A stretch of DNA of 64,000 nt. Origin: Phoenix dactylifera (lineage: Eukaryota > Streptophyta > Magnoliopsida > Arecales > Arecaceae). Every line of letters begins with the position of its first letter. Within the stretch, counting starts at the first letter, position 1. Of the stretch, positions 19,301 through 30,920 are shown piece by piece. Position numbers and translations under genes: made by a program. The stretch is from positions 14,456,129-14,520,128 of the forward strand of contig NC_052397.1 in assembly GCF_009389715.1 (NCBI RefSeq), in the 5' to 3' direction. The notes beneath the pieces were generated by a model. The model searched no databases and was not told where the DNA came from. It saw nothing but the letters and a program-made list of their open reading frames with translations.

Positions 19301-22300
19301 GATTCTCCAATGATCAATTTCTCCTCTTCTTCGTAGAGGTTCCATGTTCGATCTTGAGTGCTACATGGATGTCGACAATTTACATCAATTGGCATACTAA
19401 AATTTGTGTAATGACTGTTGTGTGATTCCAACATATAGAAGTTCCAAATTTAGGACATGGTTTTATGCATAGTACTACTGTAGCAATTTCTACATGAGCA
19501 CTCAATTAGTTGTAACATAGTTTGAAAGCAAAATCCACAGCAAATCAAAACAACTGCATACAAATTTTTATATGGACCACTAACTGCTTGGCCATATTCC
19601 TCCAATGGGGCCTCTTGATACCCACCAAAATAAAGTATTATGAAAGGATGTGCCATGCCTGTCAGCTTTGACCAAGAATTTGATTAACTAGGCACTTTTA
19701 GACTCCCTTTGGAAGGAGGATAGGTGGAAGGTTACCTCTTCCAAGCACCTCAAAAGGTCATGGAATAGCTTTATTCCTCGAATAATTCTATTCTTTTGGA
19801 ATGGTGGAATAGAATTATTCTATGTGATAAGAAAATTTTTGCTATCTTAATTATAATTTTGCCTCTATTGTTCTTATGATCAAATTCAAATAATCATGAA
19901 AACCGATGCGCTCTCGCTCTTCCACTTATCTCTCCAATCAAACAACGATAAATAATTTATTTCATGAAATAGACTATCCGAGATGGGATAATCCTTCAGA
20001 AATTATGCACTCCAAACCAAATGCAGCCCAAGGAAAAATCCCTGTTTAATGTTTGGAAAATCTTGTTTCCTTTTCTTACCTTCCAACATTCCAACCCTTA
20101 GCAAGCACTTTCAAATTGAAGGATTGAAGTCTTTGGAAGACTTGGTTGAGTCCCACCGCATTCTTTGAAAGCTTCCATGGAAAACTCGTGTTTAATGGAA
20201 AAAACGTAGTAAGTTATACGTTCACACTGCCGTGCGACCATTTAGCAGTGCTAGTGTCAATAAAGAAATTTAAAAAGAAGAAGAAGAAGAATAAAGAAAT
20301 TTAAAAAGAAGAAGAAGGACAAAGTTAGCATCGCCCAAATATTGGACTGGAATATGTGATATCATGTGGTGATGTAACTCTCAAATCTCATGGCATCGAC
20401 AAGTCCGTGACAGATAAAACCATGTAGAGATATTATAGATATTATGTTTTGAATATCCTACAGAGCCTTAACATAGAATATTCAAGGTAAATAATATCTC
20501 TAATATATGCAGCCTAGGAATATTGCATCTGATGTTGATTTCTATTATGTTTGATAGCATTGATTCTTGACATGTCTCTTAAATAATTCAAGAATGTGAC
20601 AACCATTCTCTCTTTCAAAGATGCAGCATCTTGGCAATTAAGGTTGATACAATATGAGCCAACCAGTCTTAACTATTTAGTGTTTCTTACTTCATTTGCT
20701 ACATAGTTGCATGGTGAAACCTAGAAATCAAATAGGAAGAGATATGGAAGACGGGTCTAGAAAACAATGCCTAGAAAACTTCATCATCCAACACGTGGAT
20801 GAAAGGTGCATGTTCGTGTTTCTGAAAATCAAAAAGAAAAAATTTTATATTCTATAACTAGCATGGTCAGATTCATTACTAAATCCTAATCTTATTGAGA
20901 TTTTTACTTGTATGGTCAGAACTATGTTAAGTTAACTTGAGTCTTAGGCTCAATATACAAAAGTTTGTTTTTTAGTAAGAGATGTTAATGTTTTTATCTT
21001 ATAGTAGGAAAGAGAGTGTGTGGTTAAGAGGGAGAGAGTTATCCAAAGAGAGCTGCAATAGTTTTGGTGAGACAGTCTTTAAGGTACAGAGTTTTCATAA
21101 GACTTATTTACATGACAGGAGCCAAACTCATTTTTTCGGTCTAAATTTTTTTCGTATAAATTTATTTGTCTCTTCTAATTTTTTGTCTTCCACTACTGTT
21201 GCTTGATTTGATTGGTGTTTATTTTAGATCCTGGACCGACATATGTGATCTACATCGAGTAGCATGTCGTTCTATACACATTTAATGTCCTCAAGTACAC
21301 ATTCAAGCTCATTGATGTTCAAGGTAGAAAGCAGGCAGGTAGGCAACTCACTCTCTATGGATCCCTTGGTGTGCTAGGCTTAGGAGCTCATGTCTAGCTT
21401 TCTTGCGAATATTAACCTGTCCTTCAGTGTTTGCCCCAATGTACAAATGACACTAAGATGCTAAGCCAAGGCGTTGCAGAAGGGATTAAGTGTACAAGAT
21501 AGAACATTGGACCCTAAGCCAACTGACACCTTCCATGCAACTAGACTAGATAAAGGCATTAAGATGCATATAGCGTGACATTCGTCGCAGGTGTTGTCAA
21601 TATGCTAGACAAAGCATGACAATTCCGAATTAAAATCCATTACCCTAATCAAAGGAGCAGCACCTTAACTCATGACAATTTTTTTTTCCATAGAAAATAT
21701 TTTATGTATCCAATTTTTTGCTGTTCACAGAGGTGTATTATGTTCTAGTAGAAAAAGATTTGGACAATGATGATGGTGTGGTGCTTGTTACAACCATTAG
21801 CATCCAACTAACAAATTTGGATCCTAGGGAACAGATGAGAAGAAAAGAAATGATGCTTAAAAACAAAGTGATCGAAAGAGATATAATATCAGAATACAGC
21901 AAAGGATGATTTGATATAAGACATGCATAAGTTGAACTGATAAAAGACATGCAGAAGTAGTCGGCGATTTTGAGTAATCCATCAAAGAGCTCTCCAGACA
22001 AGCCCAAGAACATTGTTTTGATTAAAACAGGCAAATGTAGCTGCCTGTCTCTGAAACATGCTGATAAACTTATTTTTCTCTGGATCGATGTAGGTGATGA
22101 TGTATTGATTGTTCGAAAATTCTCTCAAAAGTAGTAAACAACTGCTAATCTCCCAAAAATGTTGATTGTTGGAAAAAGATTGGCATGTTCAGAAAAGAAG
22201 AGCTGAGGAAATTATTCAATGTCTAGGATTTTGGATCAGTATAACAGATTTCCAGCAAAAAGGAAAAATCTTTACAATTGGAAAGATCCTTTTCCCCTAT

Positions 22301-24100
22301 TCTTTTGGTTATGGGACATTTTCTTATGCTAAATTATTTTGATGAGACTCAAATTATTTTGTCAAGACTCCCTTGCAACAGGATCTTTGAGGCCCCTCAC
22401 ATTGCATTAGTTCAGCTGGGAAGTTTACCATCCTTCTTCCACTATACTATGTGATCTCAGGAATTGGTTGATGGGCCTTCTCATCTGTTATATCAAAAGA
22501 TGGATAGATAGACACTCAGCTGTTAAGTTGGCTGGATGATTCAAATCATCAACTTATCTCACACTTCAAACTACTTACAATCCCTCCAAATTCAGCTTTA
22601 CAAAACTTATTTGCCTTGAGGGATGGCCTCTCCATCAGCTTTATCTCTGATATCAGTCCATCCAAACAACTGGAAGCATCTGTAGCAGATTTGCACAAAA
22701 ATTTTTAGGGACTCTTTCATTTTCTCTAGGTCCAAGAGGTGGCGATCAGGTCTTAATCCTTGTTTTCAGACTATCAGTTATATTATTGAGATCTTCTTCC
22801 TTGGACCACTTTACAAAACTCCTCAGAAGTTGAACTTTCCTCACAATCTATACCTTTAGATGGATTGTGGCCTTCATGTTGTGCATCTGTTCAGTTGTTT
22901 TTCATAAACAAGATACTTCTATTCATTTCTAGAGCACTCCATGTCATGCATTTTTCAAGTAAAACTTCTTGAATTATTAGAAATGACCACAACATAAACT
23001 TCGTGTTATTTAAAATGGCACAGAGCATATTTGACTGGATAAGAAGGGTGTCAAATTAACTTTCTAAGCACCTAAAGACTTTCTGGTCCATGACAGCCAT
23101 TAACATAGAAGCAAAATTTGTCTGCCTTTTTTCTCAAAAGAACTATGCTTGTCTCCCATTACATCATTGTGATAACTTAAAATCCGTGTCACAAATCCCA
23201 AAATAAACTGAACAAGAAAGTTAGCATGTTGACATTCTAATTATACATCATGTCTAAAGCAAGAAATCAACAAAAAACTGAAAAAATAAAAAGAATACTG
23301 CTGATATTATAGTTTCTTTAGCATATGCTTTTGAAGATGCTTCCACAGATACCATACCGTGTAGAACAACATACTTATAAACAAGAGAACCAAATTGCAG
23401 ACACCAAGCTAATCAGTATTGGACTGCAGTATCCTTTTGATGTTATGCAGTTGATGTATATGGATCACATAGCGGCTCCTCTTGAGTGCTGTACTAACAG
23501 TTGTAATAAACTTTTCTAAAGCATATGCTTCTGATGAATCATGATTTCTTGTTTCTTTTTTGAGGGGGTGATTTTTTTGCTATCTAGCCTAGATTTTGTG
23601 TCATTTGTAACTCATGTTTCAATAGATGCACCGATTTCGGAGTAAAAGCTTTATACTTCTAGAATAAAATAACGATAGCTCAAGAATACATCAATCAACA
23701 TTTCTAAGAGCTTCTTTCTAGAAGCATAAATGGGCTAAGGCCTTGAAGTGATGCAGGGAAGGAGAGCAACTAGTCATGTCAACCTTTGTCAGACCTTATT
23801 TCTGCTCTCTAGGAGTACCGAGACTTTTAAGATGCAGGTGCAATGCACAAAAGCTTCCAACACTTGTCTTGAACTCCTTGTTAGATTCCTATAACCAAAC
23901 TTTATGAACTGCACTCCTACTTCTTGGTGATATCGACCTTTACTTTTCTTCTTTTTCCTTTTTGTTGGAGCAAAAGTGATACTGATCTTCAGAGGGAACC
24001 CAAGATCACAGAAAATACAATATTGCGGTGAAGGCAAAAACATGAAACACTAACCTATCAGCCAGGATCCCAACTGGTACGACTGTATTCGACCTCATCA
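19301..24100. other. Intergenic, no gene recognised
   Basis: AT-rich sequence with only short, unconvincing frames. 20258-20319 holds two copies of an A-rich unit 'aataaagaaatttaaaaaga' with AAG runs. 19690-20030 has the composition of a MITE (it ends 'aaccaaatgcagccc') but lacks matching ends. Confidence 0.5.
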
Positions 24101-24546
24101 CCTCAACAGTGGCAATTTATTAGAACTCTTGGCATGCACTACAGGCAACCGTGTATGCCTGAAGTCTAGGAAAATCAGTATCTTAATTTTTGTTTACCAG
24201 TAATGTGTAACATTTTGAGAAGAAATGGTTTCGGCAGATTGGAGAAATAAACATATACAAGCATACCACTATAAGCAAATTAAACAGCGGAACCAAATTA
24301 CCAGAAGTTATCAACCTCATTGTGTCAGATAGTGGAGCATTCCCAAAAAAATGAAAAATAAAAAGAGATTAAAAACTAAGAATATCAGTTTGCCACTGAT
24401 CAAGTACATACTTTGTCACTGAATCCATACTCGCACTCAAAGAAAAAATTTTAATAACACAGGTTCTCTGCTATAAGATGATTGATCTGATGATGGGATA
24501 TATAATAAAAACTCGGGCCCCAAAAAAGTAAACAGATTCATGATCA

Positions 24547-26241
24547 CTAAAATTTCATATTAAGGATCTTACCAAGAGGGATATAATTCAAATTTTTGAC
24601 AATAGGCATAGAGGTACCTCTTTTTGCATGGTGAGATACCCTGTTAAGCCCTGACCGACCCATTGGTGACTGAGAGGCTGAAGGCTCGCACATCATGTTA
24701 TCCATGTATTTCCTAGCGGATTGCTCCGCAAGCACTTCTGAATCAGATCTTCTCTGCTGCTGTTTTATTCTCCATTTCCTTAACTGGTCTTCAACTGCTG
24801 CTTTAGCTTTCTCGGCCAGCTCAGATCTTCTTATTGCCTCCCCTAAATTGAATCTCAAATCACTGATTATTGCATTGGAAGCTTCAAGCTCTGCTTTTAA
24901 GATGTCAAGCTCGCAATTTTTTTCATATCTAACCAATTGAGATTCATCTTTCAGTGGTGAATCTACTTTCTCAGCCTTCTGGGTCAGGGCCTCAAAATCT
25001 TCAGTTGAGATTGTTATACCAGAAGAAATTCCAGTTGAGCATGTAACAAAGTCCGTTCCCTTACTAACTTTAGATGCATCGTCAGTCACCTCCGTTTCAG
25101 GTTCAGCATTCTTCAGTTCTAGTTTTAATCTTTCTGTCTCATTCTTGGCTGCCTTTGCTTCTAGCGCTAGTTGCTGCACAGCAAGATACAAGCCAGCTTG
25201 AGCACTCATAGCCCTTGCTTCACCTGCCTCAGCAGCAGCAATCTTAGACCTGCCTTTGTGAAGTTCAGATTTCAGATTTGCTATTTCTACCTCAAATTCC
25301 AAATCTCTTCGGCTACTTTTTGACATATCATCTTTCAGGTTCTGCATATTACTCATAAGAATCTCGACCTGGCAATCCAGATTATTAACATTGTCCCTTG
25401 CACTCTGAAGCTCTTCTTCCATTTGTTTCATTTCAGCTTCCATCAACATAATGTAGTCTGTTTTCTCAGAGTTTTCTCTGTCTATCGTTTCCATCTCTGA
25501 CCTAAACTGGCTTAAGTCCTTAATGGCATCTGAAGCAACAAACTCCTTTGCTTGCCTTAGTTCCAATTCCAAATAATCAGTCAGTATTATTTTTTCCAAA
25601 AGCTCATTCTCCAAATCTTCCGTCAAATCCAACTGTCTTTTCCGTACTTCAAGTTGCTCATGGGACAGAATTACTGCTTCTGTAGCAACCTGCAACTCTG
25701 CTTCCATCTGTGAATAGAAAGCAGACCTCTCTTTCTCTGCTTCAACAACTGCCAGGTTAGCCAAAAGAATGGCTTGATTGAACTCTGAAATATGCACCAA
25801 AAGCTCCTTGTTGTTCTCTTTCTCTAAAAGTACATCTATCTTCAACAATTCGACCTGTTTCAGTGCAGCAACCTTTGATTCCTCAGCAGCAGTGAGCTCT
25901 GCTTTCATAAGATGTAGTTCTTCTTTCAAAGCTTTCAACTCATCCAAAATGTGAATGTATTGTTTCTGGTTTTCACTAGATTTCAGACAATGGCCTGCAA
26001 TCACTTGAATTACAGATTCAAGTTTAGTTATGTGACTATGAGCTTCCTGGCATTCTTCCACAGATCTATCTCTCTCAGCTTCAGAGCACTTCAGCTTAGT
26101 TGATGGTTCTTCAATTGTTTTAGGATAGCTACCAAGTTGGAGAGCAGTGTGCATGTTGGGAAATTCTTTTATTTCTAGCTGCATTTTGCAATTTGCCAAC
26201 TCCTTCATTGAGAGTTCTAGTTCCTTCTCCTTCAACACTTC
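24547..26241 (-). CDS. WEB-family (PMI2-like) coiled-coil protein, large 3' exon
   Basis: The exon of 564 codons begins after a strong acceptor (pyrimidine tract ending ctctaattcatag) with GAA GTG TTG AAG and ends at TAG 24547-24549. Nearly all of residues 1-390 and about 440-520 are heptad-like and rich in Glu, Lys and Leu. Marks include KALKEELHLMKAELTAAEES, a Lys-Gln-Val-Glu-Leu-rich array, AEAGEARAMSAQAGLYLAVQ and KAKAAVEDQLRKWRIKQQQ. Together these resemble the DUF827/WEB domain of PMI2, PMI15 and WEB1, which act in chloroplast photorelocation. There is no transmembrane segment. The C-terminus is basic and Ser-rich, ending LGKILNMKF. No ATG starts this exon, so 5' exon(s) lie to the right. 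It could instead be another long coiled-coil protein. Confidence 0.7.
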   Translation of the reverse strand, partial: EVLKEKELELSMKELANCKMQLEIKEFPNMHTALQLGSYPKTIEEPSTKLKCSEAERDRSVEECQEAHSHITKLESVIQVIAGHCLKSSENQKQYIHILDELKALKEELHLMKAELTAAEESKVAALKQVELLKIDVLLEKENNKELLVHISEFNQAILLANLAVVEAEKERSAFYSQMEAELQVATEAVILSHEQLEVRKRQLDLTEDLENELLEKIILTDYLELELRQAKEFVASDAIKDLSQFRSEMETIDRENSEKTDYIMLMEAEMKQMEEELQSARDNVNNLDCQVEILMSNMQNLKDDMSKSSRRDLEFEVEIANLKSELHKGRSKIAAAEAGEARAMSAQAGLYLAVQQLALEAKAAKNETERLKLELKNAEPETEVTDDASKVSKGTDFVTCSTGISSGITISTEDFEALTQKAEKVDSPLKDESQLVRYEKNCELDILKAELEASNAIISDLRFNLGEAIRRSELAEKAKAAVEDQLRKWRIKQQQRRSDSEVLAEQSARKYMDNMMCEPSASQSPMGRSGLNRVSHHAKRGTSMPIVKNLNYIPLGKILNMKF

Positions 26242-27992
26242 CTATGAATTAGAGAAAGGGGAAAAAAGGAAAAGAAAAGAAAAAAGATATTGAATAAAAA
26301 CCAGAGCTCATGAGGAACTTCAATCATGTTAGTTGATCTTTAATTTTAAAAAAAGATATCGGAGACATTGCACCCCATTGCTGGTTGAACTGCAATTATT
26401 CTGATCAATTATTTGCTCAAACAAGAATAGTGCAGCCTGTAAAGATTCAAGTGGCTTTGTGTCTATATCTGCCATTCCTTGTTGCTGGAAGCGGTACCTG
26501 TTTGAATTTAAGCTGGTGTCCTATAACAAATGAAGCTGAATTTAAGCTGGTGTCCTATAACAAATGAAGCTGAAATTAAGCAGGTGTCCTATACCAAATG
26601 AAGCTTAATCCAACTACAACAATCTTCCAAGCATGAAATTAACCTGAAAAAATGGAGCTGTAATGCTGATGCATGTTTCTCTCATGCATACATATGATCG
26701 ATTAAATGAGGAAGAAATAAAATAGATATTTGAACAGATAAATTATATTCAATCTTGGCACACTACCGTAAGTAAACTTAATAAGAAGAACAAACAGTGA
26801 ATAGCCTCATTCAGGTTTTCTTTTTTCCTAAAAACTGAGTAGTCTTATTCACTCAGATTCCTTAAAAGTGCCCTCCTCTTATACCTTGAAGTAAAATAGC
26901 TGGATGTAGGACTGCAATTCAAGTTAGTATCAAAGGGCAGATCAGAGTTATTTCTTACCCTTGGAGATTGAAAAATAATTTTTTTTTTCTTTTGGGCAAA
27001 GACCAAAAAAATAGTATTTATTAAAAATTACAAGTTTGTGTTCACAGAAATATAATGAAGTTCTTATTAATAAAAGAGTGTATACAGTATACACCTTAAG
27101 TTGTCTTCTCCCCTCGATGTAGCATGGTCACTCCACACAACTCGTACAAATACTTCATCTGGTTCTAAAAGATACAACTGTGAATCCCGCAAATTGAATT
27201 CAAACACATGTCTTTGTCTTGTTGATGCAATTATCTATATAACTTTTACCAACTTCATCACATTACTAGAGTCAAAACATGAAATAATAAACTCTGCAAA
27301 TAGTCAGGGCTATTTGAATGTCTGGTCCTACGAAAATGTGTCTACAAGAGTTTTACAAAATTGCTTTCTTGGTTGCTTTTTAACTGGTAGTTCATAAAAC
27401 ATATAAAAAAATATATATTGTTTTGTAATACTAGCCTCCCCCTATCTTTCACATAACCTGTTTTACAGAAAATCAGATATTATAATTATCTGTTTTGTGA
27501 AAAATCTTAAAGAAGAATACCAAATAGAAGAAGAATAAAATTCTTGCTCCTAATTTCTCCATGGACAAAGATTCACGAAGAAAAGAGATAAAAATATAAT
27601 CCATGGTTTCTGGTCATGATATATTCTAAATTCAATCAATCTGCTGCTTAAACCCAAATTTATACCAAAACACAGAAGATTGCACTATGTCTAATAACAT
27701 TAACATTCACAAGAACTCTTAAACACGTAGAAAGAATAGACTGCTAGATGAGAAAAGTAAATACTAGAAAAAACAAAAGAGCCCAAAGATCAAGAGGATC
27801 AATCTTTATGCGGATTAAAAGAGAATGCTCTAATTTCAACCACCAAGGTTAGAACTTTCCAATGTTTTCGATCAATTTAGAGCCAAATCTAATCAGGAAA
27901 AAGAAGAAGAAGGAATTTTTACCCAAAATAATGATCGGCACCTCCGATTGATCAAGAGTTAGGAGATGAATCGGTCGAAACGAATCAAATAC
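26242..27992 (-). other. Presumed intron/5' part of the WEB-like gene
   Basis: No further coding exon could be supported between the acceptor at 26242 and the candidate first exon. The content is AT-rich with the 34-bp tandem repeat. Confidence 0.35.
26504..26605. repeat. 34-bp tandem repeat, three copies
   Basis: The unit starts 'gaatttaagctggtgtccta' and ends 'aaatgaagct'. Copies are at 26504-26537, 26538-26571 and 26572-26605; the first two are identical and the third has three changes. It lies in the presumed intron of the WEB-like gene. Confidence 0.9.
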
Positions 27993-28100
27993 CCCATTAC
28001 TGGAGAAATTAATAGAAAAATCCGGCGTGAAGCTTCGGGAAGGTGAATCATCGTGAAAACCAAGGGGGAAAGCATCCGACTGGGGCATCTTCGAAGACAT
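27993..28100 (-). CDS. Candidate first coding exon of the WEB-like gene
   Basis: ATG at 28100 opens MSSKMPQSDAFPLGFHDDSP and 16 more codons, to a possible donor GGG|GTATTT after 27993. It ends in phase 0, which matches the phase-0 start of the exon at 26241. GC content rises sharply here, as at a 5' end. No homology is recognised for this peptide; a second donor at about 27925 would not join in phase. Confidence 0.25.
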
Positions 28101-28277
28101 TGGAAGAAATTTTGTTTGATTCCGTTGGGGTCGTCGCAAAGGGACGGAGCCACCGAAGCAGAGAAAGCCGTTTAGGTTTTAGTTGGAAACGAGCCCTTGT
28201 TTCCTCCGTGGCGCGGAAAACGGTCGATTTGGTTGCAGGTTTGGTTTATGGAAGTCAGGCTGCCGTCACAAAATAAA

Positions 28278-28298
28278 CCAATAAATAAATAAATAAAT
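28278..28298. repeat. (AATA)n microsatellite
   Basis: About five AATA units. Confidence 0.85.
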
Positions 28299-28299
28299 G

Positions 28300-30700
28300 A
28301 TTTATATAAGTTAGGGGTGATTTCTCACTATAACAGCTATAATAGTCATCATTATGCATATAAATTTATAGATATATTTGGATTGTGATAATTCAATATA
28401 TAATAATCACTGTTACTATAATTATTATTAGTCACAAATCACAATGTTAAGTAATAGTTAATTATGAAGAATAATAACATGATTCTATTTAGATAAATGT
28501 TTAAATGTTAGATGGTAAGTACTATAGGGATCAAGAAATAAGGGTCAAGAAAAAATATATAATCTATATTTTTGTTATCAATATAGATAATTAAGACACC
28601 TCAAAAACTATTATAATGGGCTAATATAGAAAATGCCTGGTTTAATATTGTGGGACATGTGTTTTTAAGCCCTCCAACTTGGATATGTGTTAGGTAATGA
28701 GTTGTTGCTTAAATATGTTTTATATACTAAACCTTTTCCCTTTTTTTTATTCTTTTGTTGAATCAAGCGTCAAAGGTTTGACACAGGCCTCTCATCCAAA
28801 CCTAGTCACAAGGCTCAAAAAGCCAGTGATAAAGCCCAATGTTGCCAAGCTAGTGGGCCTCCATACCTTGCATAGCACTCACATATGCCTTAGAGATCGC
28901 ATTAAAAATAATTTAAAAGTACTTTTAGTTTGCATCAAAAAGTTTTTTTGATTTTTAATTTTTTTAGGCCAAAATATGCACGATAAAATATTATAATTAC
29001 AGAAAATATTTCTTTATATTATAGAAATCTACAGAAGTTCCAACAAAAAAAAAATCCTAATACATTGATATGTTATTGTATTATACTATAAACATAATAT
29101 TATATTACATTATATCATATCAAATTATGTTATATTATTATACTATAATATATAATATTATATTATTATATTATAATAATATTATACAATATGTATTATA
29201 TTTTGTTATGCTCTATTGTATAATATTATGCAATATCTTTTATGGTCATTTTATCGTACCAAAATAGTTTCTCAATTTGTTTATCAATAGAGCCGGCCCA
29301 ATCCTTAGGCGGCAGTCGCCTAAGCTCCGATCTAAAAAAGGCCTACTACAGGAAAAGTCACAAAAATAAAATAAAAAGGAAAGAGGCCCCATGTAAATTC
29401 GCCGGCCCAATATACACTATGTGATTGAACGACGCCGTCGGTGACTGCATCCCAGCCATGGGCGCGAGGAAAACGATTTGACACCCTGGCGATCACGCTG
29501 TCCCAAGCTCAATTTTAGCGCTGGCAATGTTCCCACGAACAACCTCCGGTGATGATAAGAGAACTCTCACCGAAAAAACATGCAGGTGTGAACACGGATA
29601 AAATGTACTTCGGTCCTGGATTTTAATGGACGAGTAATGGCTTGCGAAACGAGAAGGAGAGAATCGAATCCTCTAGGTTGTCCCCACCCATGTGTCCTTG
29701 GCTCTCATGGCTCCAAACATCACCAATAAAAAAAAAGACACACCATCTAATGAACTAAAGTTTTTTGTAGTGGTGTAAATAAGTGGAGAACCGCATTGAT
29801 GACGCATCCATGCTTCGTTTAGTGGAGAAAGGGACTCATGAACAAGAACAAACTGATGATGCTTATACTCTAGGACTTCTTTCTAGGGGTATGACGCTTT
29901 AATGGATCCATAGATGCAGCTATTGGAGTATTTGGAGATTGTATTATCTTCAAAAGGATGATACCACATTACATGTAGATTTTAACTTTTCTTTTTCCTC
30001 TAAGAGAAAGAAGAGAAGGAGGAAAGCACTGTCCATCGTCATTTTAGTGTATAGATATAATACGAGGCCTCAGGTTAGCGACGTATAAATTTTTTGGATC
30101 CTTGGTATACTATATAACCGGTAAAGCATTTCAAACTATAACGCATCTAATGACCGTTACATCGGAAAAGTGAACTTGCTAGTTTAGCAGTTGAAGCGAC
30201 AAAATAAAAAGCTAAAGATTAAATTCCTAACTTTATAATGGTCCTTGGAGGGCCGCTCAAGTTCAATAACCAAACTTGATAGTCTAATTAGCAATCATGA
30301 TTTCTTATATATTGCAGAACAGCTGTAATTGGGTGACAAACTTGATGTTCTAAATTGCAATCCCGATTACTCGTTTATTGCATGATAATCATAATGCATC
30401 ATTCCAATGTACTGTAAAGACTGTTGTCCACGTCTAGCATAAGCCTCGGCCCATCATAGCCAACTCGTATTACATGAATCGTTGTGATCATGAAATCGGA
30501 TTGTCAAATTGAAATTGGGGAGAGAGCTAACCTTGTTGTTGTGTAGCCCAAGAAATTCTAGGGTTTCCAAATCACCATCTACCACCTCAACTTCTGAAAG
30601 AGAACGAGGGACCACAATATTAATGACATTTTTACTTGCTTAAGGTCATGGCAAAGTACATTACCTACTTAATCCTACCTAGGGTACGTGTCATGCAAGC
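28300..30700. other. Intergenic with an AT-only tract
   Basis: 29060-29240 is almost pure A/T built from TAT/ATT steps (low complexity). 29285-29410 holds two GCCGGCCCAAT strings in direct orientation, of unknown origin. No gene found. The right end is the promoter side of the DUF538 gene. Confidence 0.5.
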
Positions 30701-30920
30701 ATTTGGTAGAAACGGTTGTCCTCGTGCTTTGGGCATAACAACTAATCTCCTCAGGCGCAGGGCATCTTACTGTCTTCAGTCTCTTTTCTTGAGAGGCGAG
30801 CGCCGCTTTCTTGCTCTCCTCTCCTGTTGTGGCGTTCTCTGTTCCTTGGCCGGCGGCCGAGAGAGACCTCTTTCTCTTCTCTCGGAGAAGAAGGGAGGGA
30901 AAGAGGTGGGATTCGGGAGG

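Noticed and set aside
29285-29410. GCCGGCCCAAT pair as hAT-like ends
   Set aside because: The two copies are in direct, not inverted, orientation and lack a flanking 8-bp repeat.
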